Shown here: one piece after another, positions 11,799 to 21,564 of the stretch
How the letters are laid out: each line of letters begins with the position of its first letter
How positions within the stretch are numbered: the stretch's first letter is position 1
DNA from: Polytrichum commune
Lineage: Eukaryota > Streptophyta > Polytrichopsida > Polytrichales > Polytrichaceae
Direction of reading: 5' to 3'
DNA length: 64,000 nucleotides
Assembly (NCBI GenBank): GCA_950295325.1
Contig: OX485805.1
Span: 27,393,501-27,457,500 of the forward strand
Notes under the pieces: model-generated
Told to the model about the DNA's origin: nothing
The model's database searches: none
The model's input: the letters and a program-made list of their open reading frames with translations, nothing else
Position numbers and translations under genes: made by a program

Positions 11799-14700
11799 TC
11801 AAGCTCGGTACTCCTTACATCTACTTCCCGATGTACGGGTAGGAAAGAGCTCACCATTCAACGTTTCCAATTGAATTGAATTATTAGGAAAGACCTCATA
11901 GACAAGGTAAGGTCCTAACCATACCGCATTGAATTTCGCTGGAAATTCAAGCTTTCGTGCGTCTTGAATCATGACCATCATTCCCGGTGTTAGGGCCCTT
12001 CTCTTATGTCGTTTGTCGAAAGTAATCTTTCTCCTTCTTTGGATTGCCTCAATATGTTGAGCCGCCATTCTCCTCCCTTCGTCAAGTGCTTCCAAATCGG
12101 TTAGTCGATTTCGTAAGGATTGACTTTCGGTAAGTCTCGTACTCACGGCCACCCTAAGTGACTCGACTTCATATTCGATTGGTAGTGTCGCTTCAAGACC
12201 ATAGACTAAGGAAAATGGTGTAGCACGCGTAGTTACCTTATAGGTTGTACGGTATGCCCAAAGTGCCGCCGTTAGTTTCGTATCCCAATCCCGCTTCGAG
12301 TCTATAACCGTCTTGCGTAGTATACTCACCAAAATTCCGTTAACCCTTTCCGTTTGTCCATTGGTTTGTGGGTGGTAGGGAGTAGTCTTCCGGTGATCAA
12401 TTTTAAATTTCTCTGTCATCTCTCGAATCAAGTCATTCAAAAAGTGAGTACCCCTATCGCTTACTAGGATCTTCGGCACCCCGAACCGCGAAATTATGTT
12501 TTCGTACATAAATGTTGCCGCGTGTTCCGCCGTGTCGGTCTTCACCGCTTTGGCTTCCGCCCACTTGGTGAGGTACTCGGTTGCCACCACAATATATTTC
12601 ATTCCTTTTGAAGATTGGGGATGGACCTCACCCACATAGTCGATGCCCCATTTTTCGAAAGGAATTAAGGGTAATGATACATGTAAAGGCATCTCCATTC
12701 TAAGGTCGTTTCGGGCATACCGTTGGCAAGCGTCGCATTTCCTTACATAGTCATGGGCGTCCTTAAATAGTGTAGGCCAAAAGTAGCCCGCTCTAAGTAT
12801 TTTTTGCCCGGTGAGTTGACCCGAGAAGTGACCGCCGCAAGCGCTATCGTGGCAAGCGATTAAAATCGCTTCAACCTCCGTTTTTGACACGCATCGTCGT
12901 AAAATACCATCGGACCCCCTTCTAAACAACCTATGGCCCACTACAACAAATTGCCTACTATTTACCCTCACCTTCCTTCTCTCTTCTTTTGTCCACTCTT
13001 TGGGCAACTTGTGGGTTGTTAGAAATTCCACTATGCCCGCATACCACTCCGGTGTAGAAGTGACCACAAAGAGGCTATCATCTACTAACATATCATTTAC
13101 CGGATTTTTTCCTATCTCCTCCGACAACCTAGACAAGTGGTCCGCTTGTAAATGCATACGACCCGGTTTATATTCCACCGTGTAGTCGAATTCTTCTAAT
13201 AACAAAACCCACCTAGCTAACCTACCACTTAACTCCGCCTTGTTAATTAGATACTTGATAGCCATGTGGTCAACAAAAAATACAACCGGGTTGCACATGA
13301 GGTAATGCCTAAACTTTTTAACGGAAAACACCATGGCTAGGCACTCCCTCTCCGTTGTAGAGTAGTTTCTTTCGGCGGGGGTCAATTGCTTACTCGCATA
13401 AGCTATAGGTTGATCCTTCTCTTTTTCTCCCGTTGCTTGACAAAGCGCACTCCCTATTGCCACATTACTAGCATCACAATAGACGTGAAAAGGTTTACCC
13501 CAATTGGGTGGTATCAACACCGGATAGGTGCTCAACCTATCCCGCAATTCCTCAAAGGCTTTTTGACAAGCATCCGTCCACTCGAATTTGACATCCTTTT
13601 TGAGCAAATGGGTAATGGGCACCGCTATCTTTGAAAAATTAGGAATAAGTTCCCGGTACCATCCCACATGTCCTAACAACTTAGAGATCCCCTTGGAATT
13701 GGTTGGAGTTGCCAAGTCGCTTATGGCCGCAATCTTATCCGGATCGGGTTCTCTACCTTTCTCACTAACAACATAACCCAACAACACTCCCTTATTCACT
13801 CCCAAAAATGTCTTATCCGGGTTCAATGCTAACCTCATCTTCCTACACCTAACCAATGCCTCCCTAACACAATGTAGGTGATCATCCACATTACTTTGTG
13901 TGCTAAAATCGTCCACAAAGACGGTCATGGATTTGAACAACAAGTCGGTGAAGATATACATTACTAATCGTTGGAAAGTAGCCGGGGCATTACATAACCC
14001 AAATGGCATCACTACCCACACAAAAGTACCCCAAGGTGTAGTAAAAGCCGTTTTATGGATATCTTGGAGGGCTATGGAAATTTGATTATAACCCGCATAC
14101 CCATCCATAAAGGTATATCGCGAATGACCTCCAACCTCCTCAAGCAACAAGGTGATAAAAGATAAGGGGAAGTGATCCTTTTGTGTGCACGAATTCAATT
14201 TCCTATAGTCGACACAAACCCTTAATTTCCCATTTTTTTTCTTTACTAAGACCATAGGAGAAACCCAATCCGTGATTTCCACCGGCTTGATAAACCCGGC
14301 CTTCAATAACCTTTCCAATTCCGCTTTCACCAACAATTGCAATTGAGGATTCATCCTCCTCTCCTTTTGTCTAATTGGCCTCGCCCCCGGAATTAAAGGA
14401 ATCCGGTGCTCTACCATTTCCCTAGGAATTCCCTTAAGCTCATCGTAGGACCATGCAAAAGTATCACTAAACTCATCCACCAAATTGCTATACTCTCTAA
14501 CCTCTTTCTCCCCCAATTTGGAGCCCATCTTCATTTGTCGGGTTTTTCCATTCTTTAATTTCACATCCACGTACCGCCAATCCGCTTCCGACACATGTGC
14601 TTGTTCCTCTTTGTTCCGATACCAATCGGAAGGCACATTGGGGTAATCTTTCACATCTTGACCTACAACTATCCCCGTAGACGTGGTCTTGAAATGTAAA

Positions 14701-17318
14701 GGCTCCTCCAATTTCGATGACTCAATAATCACATCCTCCTCTTGAGTCCCATCTACATGAATTAAACTAACCTCACCCTCTTCCACGTCATCTACCCAAG
14801 GTGTTAACCCACCGCTAATCCACTCTTCCTCGGTGAGCACCTCACATGGCTCCAACAATGAGCCCTCTCCTAAACTAACACTAGGAAATTCACTCCCTAA
14901 GCCTACTTGGTGAAATGTAACCATTACATCAACCTCGGACTCGGGGTACTCCCTTAGCCATTGGGCATAATCCCCATTATCCCCATAATTGTAAAAATTA
15001 GGACCTAGACTTCCCGAGCCCGAATCTATAACAACCCTTTGACCTTCGGGATGGACGACTCCCACCAATGCCTTGCCAATCTCATTCTCGTTTAAGTCAT
15101 CAATTTCCTTCTCCAATGGCAAATACATCTCCTTCTTCATCCATCCTTCTAATGAACCAATGGACACTATGACCCTATTACCCTCCGGACCATAAGTGAT
15201 GGATGGTTTAGGTCCACCCCAATTGACCATAGCATTCGCCATCCGCAACCAAGGCCTACCTAGCAAAATGGGGAAGGTGTCCTTGTTGGAGTGCATTTTA
15301 ATGACATGGAAGGTGACCAAGTACTCCTCACCTCCCGTAGTCATTCTACAATCCTTGATCATCCCCAAAGGCGTAGTCGAACTTTGATTTGCCATATTTA
15401 TGACCAAAGGTGAAGGCCCCGTGAGTCCAAGTCCCAATTTTTTCATAGTATCCTCCGGTAGTATATTTAGACTACTCCCTCTGTCGACTAGCACATTAGG
15501 AACCACCTTATCTACTATAACAACTTCTATTTCTATAGCTTTCACGTCTCTTCCACCTTGTGATTGGATCCTAGCGGCTATTTTAGCTTTCACCTTCCTC
15601 ATCCTCTTGTGTACCGGCATTCCCTCCTTTAATGTTTTCCTTGCCGTGGGTGAAATTTCCAATAGTTGGCCGAAAGTAATATCCGCCTTGAGTGTACTAA
15701 GGTCCGCCCACAAGTCGTACCCGGTAGATCTTTCCACCTTAGAATTACCCACTACGTCGAATTCGTCTACGGGAACCCCCGGTCCTTCCCATTCACCCAC
15801 ATCGCTATTATCCAAGTCATGTACCGCATTAGTCCTCTCTCTATCTTGTAAAATTATATTTTCCCTCTCCACATCCTTGGTAGCTCTTCTAGCTACCCTA
15901 TCCAACTCGGAGAGATTAATCTCTTCATCCGAAGAGTAATTTCCTTGCTCTCCTATTCCTACCTCCAACGGGGCATCCCCTCTCCTAGCCCTAGTAGTTA
16001 CCGCTAGTGCAGGTGCTTCTTCAACCACACCCTTACCCTTCACTAACTCATATGTAATAGCATTGGTGTGAGGAGGCCATTGACTTTGCTCCTCTCCAAT
16101 TCTCGTTGGGAGAGGAAGCATGTCATCACATGTGGCCTCCAACACTCCATCCATGAACCTAACATCTTGGGAGTTAGATGGTCCCGGATCCGTTGGAGGC
16201 GCTTGTCTCCCGTTACTACCATTAGGTGGAACTCCTTGTCTATTTTGTATTGGAATGTAACCGGTTGTAGTTTGCAAGCCCGCCGGTGGATGAAAAGTTT
16301 GCCTAGCATTACTATGGTCATAGTATAAGTTAGGTGGCCTAAGTTCATTGGCCGGTACTCCTTGTGGCCTAGCACCTCGCATATTATCCCTTGCTTGTTG
16401 TTGTGGATTAGCCACCGGGTAAGGGACATTAATTATTTTGTCCGGTTGGCGACACGTATCCGAGGGATGACTTCCTCCACAATTGCTACAATTAAACTCT
16501 TGACCTTCGGACCAACATTGTCCTTGAGCGTGCCACCTTCCACAAAAGGGATGAAATTCCTTCTTCTCTAAATTTTGGCCACCTTGCCCTCTAGGTTGTG
16601 GTCCTCTATTGCTTCCATTTCCATAGTGAGGTGGCGCTTGACCTCGTTGATTTTGTTGAGGTGGGTTACCGTTTCCTCTTTGGTCACGGTTTTGTCCACT
16701 TCTACAAAATTGACGCGTGTGGCCCGGTTGGCCACATTGGACACACCATAATCCGGAAGAATGCCTACCCGACTCAACCGGGGGTGGAGGCCCCGGTTGT
16801 TGACTCCGGATCATTAATGACATTTGATCCGTGAGGCTTTGCATTTGTTTTATCATAGCCTCTTGGAATCCTAGTTGGCTAGCACCTAGTCTTCTCTCAA
16901 CCTCCTCCAAGTGTGGATCCGGTCTAGGGGCCGGTAGTGCCAAAAGAGGTGCCGGTTCCCTAACCGCTAAAGGTCGGGGACCGGTGTCCACAATGGCATA
17001 TGGAATTTGGTTCTCATACTTAGCGAGTTCTACCGCTACCACCCTAGGGCGTATGGGGATGAATTGTGGGATCAATTCATCCTCCCTTCTCCATAGCCTT
17101 TCGTGATCTTTATCCAAGTTTTCAATATCTCTAGCCGCACGCTTGGCATCCGCCAAGGTCAAGGGATTCCTTTCTAGAACACCCCTAATAGTTCCGGACT
17201 TAAAAAACCCTTGAACGAAAAATTGCTTTAGCGTGTCGTCGTTGAGCATGGTACCCACAAATCTAGTGCACACTAAATCAAACCTCCTAATGTAAGCCGA
17301 AATTTCTTCCTCCCTTCC
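11799..17318 (-). CDS. RT1 Gag C-terminal half and Pol polyprotein
   Basis: Encodes the rest of Gag and all of Pol (1824 aa from the first Met at 17273). Residue positions are approximate. Two CCHC zinc knuckles lie in the first 290 residues (CVQCGQPGHTRQFC is the first). The aspartic protease, near 590, reads LVDRGSS where DGGSS or DSGSS is usual. RT spans about 1000-1180 with VDD at its catalytic site. RNase H follows at about 1250-1350. Integrase, about 1470-1690, has the HHCC zinc site and D, D, E residues (GIDYVGEV, VSDRGTHF, TNGQTERVNG). A GPY-like WLGPYLV is near the end, and there is no chromodomain. The frame is continuous with the Gag start upstream; the only break is the TAA at 17319-17321. 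It would make the enzymes for reverse transcription and integration in cytoplasmic particles and the nucleus. Confidence 0.92.
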   Translation of the reverse strand, partial: GREEEISAYIRRFDLVCTRFVGTMLNDDTLKQFFVQGFFKSGTIRGVLERNPLTLADAKRAARDIENLDKDHERLWRREDELIPQFIPIRPRVVAVELAKYENQIPYAIVDTGPRPLAVREPAPLLALPAPRPDPHLEEVERRLGASQLGFQEAMIKQMQSLTDQMSLMIRSQQPGPPPPVESGRHSSGLWCVQCGQPGHTRQFCRSGQNRDQRGNGNPPQQNQRGQAPPHYGNGSNRGPQPRGQGGQNLEKKEFHPFCGRWHAQGQCWSEGQEFNCSNCGGSHPSDTCRQPDKIINVPYPVANPQQQARDNMRGARPQGVPANELRPPNLYYDHSNARQTFHPPAGLQTTTGYIPIQNRQGVPPNGSNGRQAPPTDPGPSNSQDVRFMDGVLEATCDDMLPLPTRIGEEQSQWPPHTNAITYELVKGKGVVEEAPALAVTTRARRGDAPLEVGIGEQGNYSSDEEINLSELDRVARRATKDVERENIILQDRERTNAVHDLDNSDVGEWEGPGVPVDEFDVVGNSKVERSTGYDLWADLSTLKADITFGQLLEISPTARKTLKEGMPVHKRMRKVKAKIAARIQSQGGRDVKAIEIEVVIVDKVVPNVLVDRGSSLNILPEDTMKKLGLGLTGPSPLVINMANQSSTTPLGMIKDCRMTTGGEEYLVTFHVIKMHSNKDTFPILLGRPWLRMANAMVNWGGPKPSITYGPEGNRVIVSIGSLEGWMKKEMYLPLEKEIDDLNENEIGKALVGVVHPEGQRVVIDSGSGSLGPNFYNYGDNGDYAQWLREYPESEVDVMVTFHQVGLGSEFPSVSLGEGSLLEPCEVLTEEEWISGGLTPWVDDVEEGEVSLIHVDGTQEEDVIIESSKLEEPLHFKTTSTGIVVGQDVKDYPNVPSDWYRNKEEQAHVSEADWRYVDVKLKNGKTRQMKMGSKLGEKEVREYSNLVDEFSDTFAWSYDELKGIPREMVEHRIPLIPGARPIRQKERRMNPQLQLLVKAELERLLKAGFIKPVEITDWVSPMVLVKKKNGKLRVCVDYRKLNSCTQKDHFPLSFITLLLEEVGGHSRYTFMDGYAGYNQISIALQDIHKTAFTTPWGTFVWVVMPFGLCNAPATFQRLVMYIFTDLLFKSMTVFVDDFSTQSNVDDHLHCVREALVRCRKMRLALNPDKTFLGVNKGVLLGYVVSEKGREPDPDKIAAISDLATPTNSKGISKLLGHVGWYRELIPNFSKIAVPITHLLKKDVKFEWTDACQKAFEELRDRLSTYPVLIPPNWGKPFHVYCDASNVAIGSALCQATGEKEKDQPIAYASKQLTPAERNYSTTERECLAMVFSVKKFRHYLMCNPVVFFVDHMAIKYLINKAELSGRLARWVLLLEEFDYTVEYKPGRMHLQADHLSRLSEEIGKNPVNDMLVDDSLFVVTSTPEWYAGIVEFLTTHKLPKEWTKEERRKVRVNSRQFVVVGHRLFRRGSDGILRRCVSKTEVEAILIACHDSACGGHFSGQLTGQKILRAGYFWPTLFKDAHDYVRKCDACQRYARNDLRMEMPLHVSLPLIPFEKWGIDYVGEVHPQSSKGMKYIVVATEYLTKWAEAKAVKTDTAEHAATFMYENIISRFGVPKILVSDRGTHFLNDLIREMTEKFKIDHRKTTPYHPQTNGQTERVNGILVSILRKTVIDSKRDWDTKLTAALWAYRTTYKVTTRATPFSLVYGLEATLPIEYEVESLRVAVSTRLTESQSLRNRLTDLEALDEGRRMAAQHIEAIQRRRKITFDKRHKRRALTPGMMVMIQDARKLEFPAKFNAVWLGPYLVYEVFPNNSIQLETLNGELFPTRTSGSRCKEYRA

Positions 17319-18038
17319 TTACTTCAATGACGACAATGCCCTTAATGCGGTACTTTGACCCACTTCCGGCCTAAATTCGTTAAGAAACTCCCTTTGTAAT
17401 TGTTCCCATCCCCTAAAATGTCCCTCGGCATGATCCCGATACCATTCATAGGCTTCCCCCTCTAGAGTGGTAGGAAACCACACTAACCAATAACCCGGGT
17501 CGGTTATGAGGAAGCTAGCCAACCGTTCGATATACCGTTCCATGTGCCGAGAGGGGTCCTCATCCTTGGTCCCATAAAATTTAGGGAGATGAGATGGCAT
17601 ATCCATCGCCGCTAAATTTTGTGGAACCACAATTGGTAGGCCTCTTGGCCTAACCAATGGGTCTATTGGAGGTATAGGAGGTATGGGCGGAATTGGGGGT
17701 ATGGGTGGTGGATCCATCCCCCGTTCCTCGGCCATGGTGACCGGTGAACTATTCAACAATCCCCTATCAACTTCTACCGGGAATTCTTCTCTAAGTGTGT
17801 AATTTTCCGAAGAAGTTTCACCACTCAATTTGGAGGGAGTGATCTCCTCTTCAAGTTGAGCTCCAAGTTCTAAGGTGTCTAGAATTGACCTAGTCCTAGG
17901 TTCGACGTTCAAACAACTCTCTATTCTAACATTATCTTGTTCTAATCTATCACTGATTTTAGAGGACCGCCTCTTTCGAGTAGATTTCTCTAGTCCTACT
18001 ATCAAACTTGGTTTTTGTGAGCGAGTCCTACCTTGCAT
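17319..18038 (-). pseudogene. RT1 Gag N-terminal half, ended by a nonsense codon
   Basis: Starts at an ATG (MQGRTRSQ) and encodes 239 aa of Ty3-type Gag, including the capsid region around LPKFYGTKDEDPSRHMERY and YEWYRDHAEGHF. It ends at TAA 17319-17321 in the same frame as the pol ORF. The RT2 equivalent has Gln at that place (TMRQGRDEE versus SLK-stop-GREEE), so a CAA-to-TAA change is the simplest explanation. Without it gag-pol would be one frame of about 2080 codons. A low-level readthrough function cannot be excluded. Confidence 0.85.
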
Positions 18039-18947
18039 TCCATAAGAATCGATCGACCCTCACTTGACCACACATAATCCTAGCAATTCCCCTCTTAATA
18101 TTTTCACTTGTCTTGGTATGGTTATAATTTTTTTAGGAGATGAGGAAAAGAACCTGCAAGCCCACTTAGGTGAAAGAATCCCCATAGGGGATAGGCATGT
18201 TCATGTTAATTTTTTGGTTAAGTCGGAGCATCACCTCCGCACCTTCCCGCAAATTAACACTCACCACAATACCGATTGTGAGGGGGTGACCTTCCGAGTA
18301 GATTATGTTAAAAGTCGAGGCTTCACCCTTCAACTTCTCACACCATCCACAATTCGGGAATTACCCTCTACAACGGATAACAACAATCACGAGTACAAAA
18401 GGCATTCCTTAATTAGTTAATGAGTTCACTTTGAAAAAATAAACATACCTTGAGCAATCGCATCCCCCTGTGAGTTAGCACTCCCCTCAATCGTGACTCA
18501 ATGTAACAACACCATAAACTTTGTGAAATATTAATTTAATCTAGAGCATGAAATGACAATTCCCAAAACTTTGAGACTCACCCCGAGGTGAGTGTCAAAG
18601 TTCAATGTCCTAAGGTGAATTTACCCTCTAATGTTTTAATGAGCTACTCGGTTATAGGTTCCTTTTAAGTTCTTAGCAAATCCCCAAAAAGGTTGAAGAC
18701 GTACCTTCGCCGCGCTCCTTCCTCAAAAATGAATTTGCGTAATTGACAATGCAATTCATTCCAAGGAATAGTTGAAATACAATGAATTCAAATGTAACCC
18801 AAAGAGAGAATACTTACCGAGTTTCGGGTGCTCCTTCCCTTCTCTCAAGTTTGTGTCTCCAATTTTTCCTAGTTGCCTCCAAGTCTCCTAGTCGCCTCCA
18901 AGTCTTGTAACTACCTTCCGCTTCGCTCCCGGCGGACGCACCAATTA
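18039..18947 (-). other. RT1 5' leader
   Basis: Non-coding stretch between the 5' LTR (right) and the gag start. Short plus-strand frames in it have no domain. Its LTR-proximal end holds the primer-site candidate. Confidence 0.7.
18925..18943 (-). other. RT1 primer binding site candidate (gag-pol strand)
   Basis: On the minus strand TGGTGCGTCCGCCGGGAGC begins 4 nt after the 5' LTR. RT2 has the identical 19 nt with the same spacing at 31640-31658. The first ten bases, TGGTGCGTCC, fit the 3' end of a tRNA-Arg that starts GCGTCC (from memory; a tRNA search of this genome would decide). Confidence 0.55.
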
Positions 18948-20840
18948 TGTGAGGCCAAACCCCCCACCCTTAAGCGTCCGTAGTCCGAGTAGTGGGTTTG
19001 GGCTCACATTCCTCCGCGGTATTGGATTTGGACTTGGATGAGTCCATAGTGCAAGGTTCACCCTTCAAGTGGTCTTGGATTTAACTTTGGTCTTTGCTTC
19101 CTTTGTCTTGCCATCGCGAGAGTGCTCCACATTCTCCATTAAGTTGTGCACGTGGTTTATTTTTAAAGAGAGGATGCAAGTGTTAAAAAAAACACTATTC
19201 TCTATAGTCAATCTCAAATACATTTACTTGTGAAAGCCACACATAACACTAACTAGCATAATGTAACTAACTACTTGTCTATGAGCTAATTAGGTAGGCT
19301 ATCTACTAAGCTCCTTCATGAACCCATCTCTTTACTTTCTAATTACATAAACCTAGCTCCTTCATAAACCCAGCTCCTTCATAAACCCAGCTCCTTAGCT
19401 TCTAACTAAACAAACCCAGCTCCTTCATAAACCCAGCTCCTTCATGAACCCAGCTCCTTAGCTTCTAACTAAACAAACCCAGGTCCTTCATAAACCCAGC
19501 TCTTTACTTTCTAACTAAACAAACCCAGCTCCTTCATAAACCCAGCTCCTTCATGAACCCAACTCCTTAGCTTCTAACTAAACAAACCCAGCTCCTTCAT
19601 AAACCCAGCTCCTTCATGAACCCACAACTTTGTAGTTGTAATCCCCAACTACCTCACTAATTATTCAAGCCCTTAACTAATCTTCCTACCTAATTTCCCT
19701 AATTCTACTAACAACCCCTTTCTAATCACACAATTCTTCTCTAATCCTAAAATCCTAAAATCCTAGAGAGGAGAGGGGGAGAGAGAATTTCCTAACTTCA
19801 CTAAGACTAACTAATCCACACAAGTATATTTTTGCACTCATCACAACATCAAGTGCTCAACTCTTAAACATGGAACTTGCAACCACGTGTATTCAAAACA
19901 TGAACTTAAAGTACCACAAATTGGAATCATGAATTAACTTTAAAATCCTTCACGTCAACACTAATTCTACCAAGAGGTCAAGCCCTCTTCAAGGCTAACA
20001 AGCCTTGGCTCTCAAACTAAAAACTAAGCACACACATGTGCTCCAATATGGCTTCCCACACCCACACTTATAACTCGTGGGGTGCCTTAGAGCACAAAGG
20101 AAAGAGATGATGAGTGAGGGAAGAATGAGGGATTATATAGTAAGCTTGAGGGGGTGAGCACCCTCAAGGCTCACGATAAGCCCTTGAGATTTCCTCCTAC
20201 TTAGTAGGCGCCAATCCTATCTTCTAAGCCTTCCTCCCTCAAATGATCAACAAGGATCCTAATTCGAACATTTAACTAGCCTTGGTTTTCTACCTACCAC
20301 ACTTTACCAAACTTGGGATGCTTCAACCCAAACTTAGCCTCCTTCGCTTTCCGCCGCCATAACTTTCTCCCCTTACTTTCCCAAATCGTCGCTCACCACT
20401 TAATTCAAACCACGATGCTTAACTCGTGATTTGATTGGTGCTTTGAGAATTTGCTTATCCTCCACCTTGCATTCTTCCTTGGGCCTTCCCCATTAAGTGG
20501 CCATGATGAGGTGGTCCACTTGTGCGCTCCATGTGATCCTCCATTCATCCCAATTCGAATGCACTTGCCTCTTGAGTCACTTTGGTTGTCTCCATCCATT
20601 TGTACTAGCCTACTCACTAACTACTCAATCCAAGTTCTCCTTACCTATCCTCATTCACTCAAATCCTTCCGAAGGTAAAAACACAATAACAACTCACATC
20701 CTAGCCTCTTACAACATGGTACTTCTAAGACTAACATTTCACTCTTTTTATATTTTTGTGAAGTAACATGCTACTTCAAAGTGCATCAACTAACGTTTCA
20801 AGGGTCTAAGACTAAATGTGGGCACCCTTTTGGGCTCACA
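18948..20840 (-). repeat. RT1 right LTR (5' LTR in element sense)
   Basis: Length 1893 bp, identical to the left LTR except for about five substitutions. It has the same tandem array (19309-19624) and TATA-hairpin block, and is followed by the TSD TTCCT. Confidence 0.95.
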
Positions 20841-20870
20841 TTCCTCTCGGCCGAGAGGAACCTCGGCACC
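20841..20870. mobile_element. Right end of the palindromic foldback element
   Basis: Continues the palindrome broken by RT1 (TTCCTCTCGGCCGAGAGGAA) and ends CCTCGGCACC, the inverted copy of the left end GGTGCCGAGG at 9075. Confidence 0.75.
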
Positions 20871-21564
20871 ATTTTAGGTGTCAGGGTCGTGTTAAATGGT
20901 GCCGACAAAAGATGTCTTGTTTAACATGACCTCAAAAGACACCTCAAAAGACACGTTTAACATGCCCTCAAAAGACATCTAACCCTTCATGAAGGGAAGG
21001 CATGGTAAAATAAAGGCCATAATTATTCGAACATTACTGAAACGTGGCGGATGCAACTGGGTTATGTAATGGGTAAAATAGACACGGGTGGAGTTAGGTC
21101 TGATGCGTGTCAGGAGCAACACCCATAAATGAGAATGAATTTTTTAAATTTGTAGTCGAATCTTGGTAATTCGTTATGTTTAGTACTTCGAGTTAAACAT
21201 GGTTTAGGGTTTAGGCTATTTTAGGCTATTTATTACCTAAGGTTGTTGATACGAGTGGATGATCTATCATGTATTAATTGGGTGGAGTTGGTTATGATGG
21301 GTAGTAGGACCAACAAACACTCAGGGTAAAGCAGGTTCCACTCGGGCGAGTGGAACCTCAATTCAGAGCGTTTAGGGTTTAGGGTTTAAGTTTCTAGGTA
21401 AGACACGGTTAATAAAAGGCTATATTTTTGGTCATATTAATATAGGTTTCGGATGCAAATGGGCTATCTATCAGGTTAGGTAGATATTGTGGTGTTAGTT
21501 CTCGTGCGTGTGAGGGGCAACATCTTTATTGATTAATGAAGTTACGTGTGTTGTTATCAGGGTA
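20871..21564. other. Gene-free stretch with teloboxes and a variant palindrome
   Basis: Upstream region of the DUF7869-like gene. It holds TTTAGGG-type tracts near 21205 and 21368 and a 24-bp hairpin at 21334-21357, GGTTCCACTCG then GG then CGAGTGGAACC. That hairpin is a relative, with compensated base changes, of the palindrome in the foldback element. No core promoter could be assigned. Confidence 0.6.

Larger units (their letters stand above)
9845..20840 (-). mobile_element. Ty3-type LTR retrotransposon RT1, nearly intact
   Basis: Two 1893-bp LTRs, beginning TGTGAG and ending CTCACA on the plus strand, flank a 7.2-kb interior that encodes gag and pol on the minus strand. The 5-bp target-site duplication TTCCT is at 9840-9844 and 20841-20845. 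By eye the LTRs differ at about five positions, so insertion is recent. Gag-pol is open apart from one stop. Domain order is Gag, zinc knuckles, protease, RT, RNase H, integrase with a GPY-like end, and no chromodomain, which fits the non-chromovirus Ty3/gypsy branch. It sits inside the foldback element at 9075-20870. No polypurine tract is visible at either inner LTR boundary. Confidence 0.95.

Noticed and set aside
15400-15939. 179-codon plus-strand open frame rich in Ser, Thr and Leu
   Set aside because: It is the antisense shadow of the RT1 Gag-protease region.
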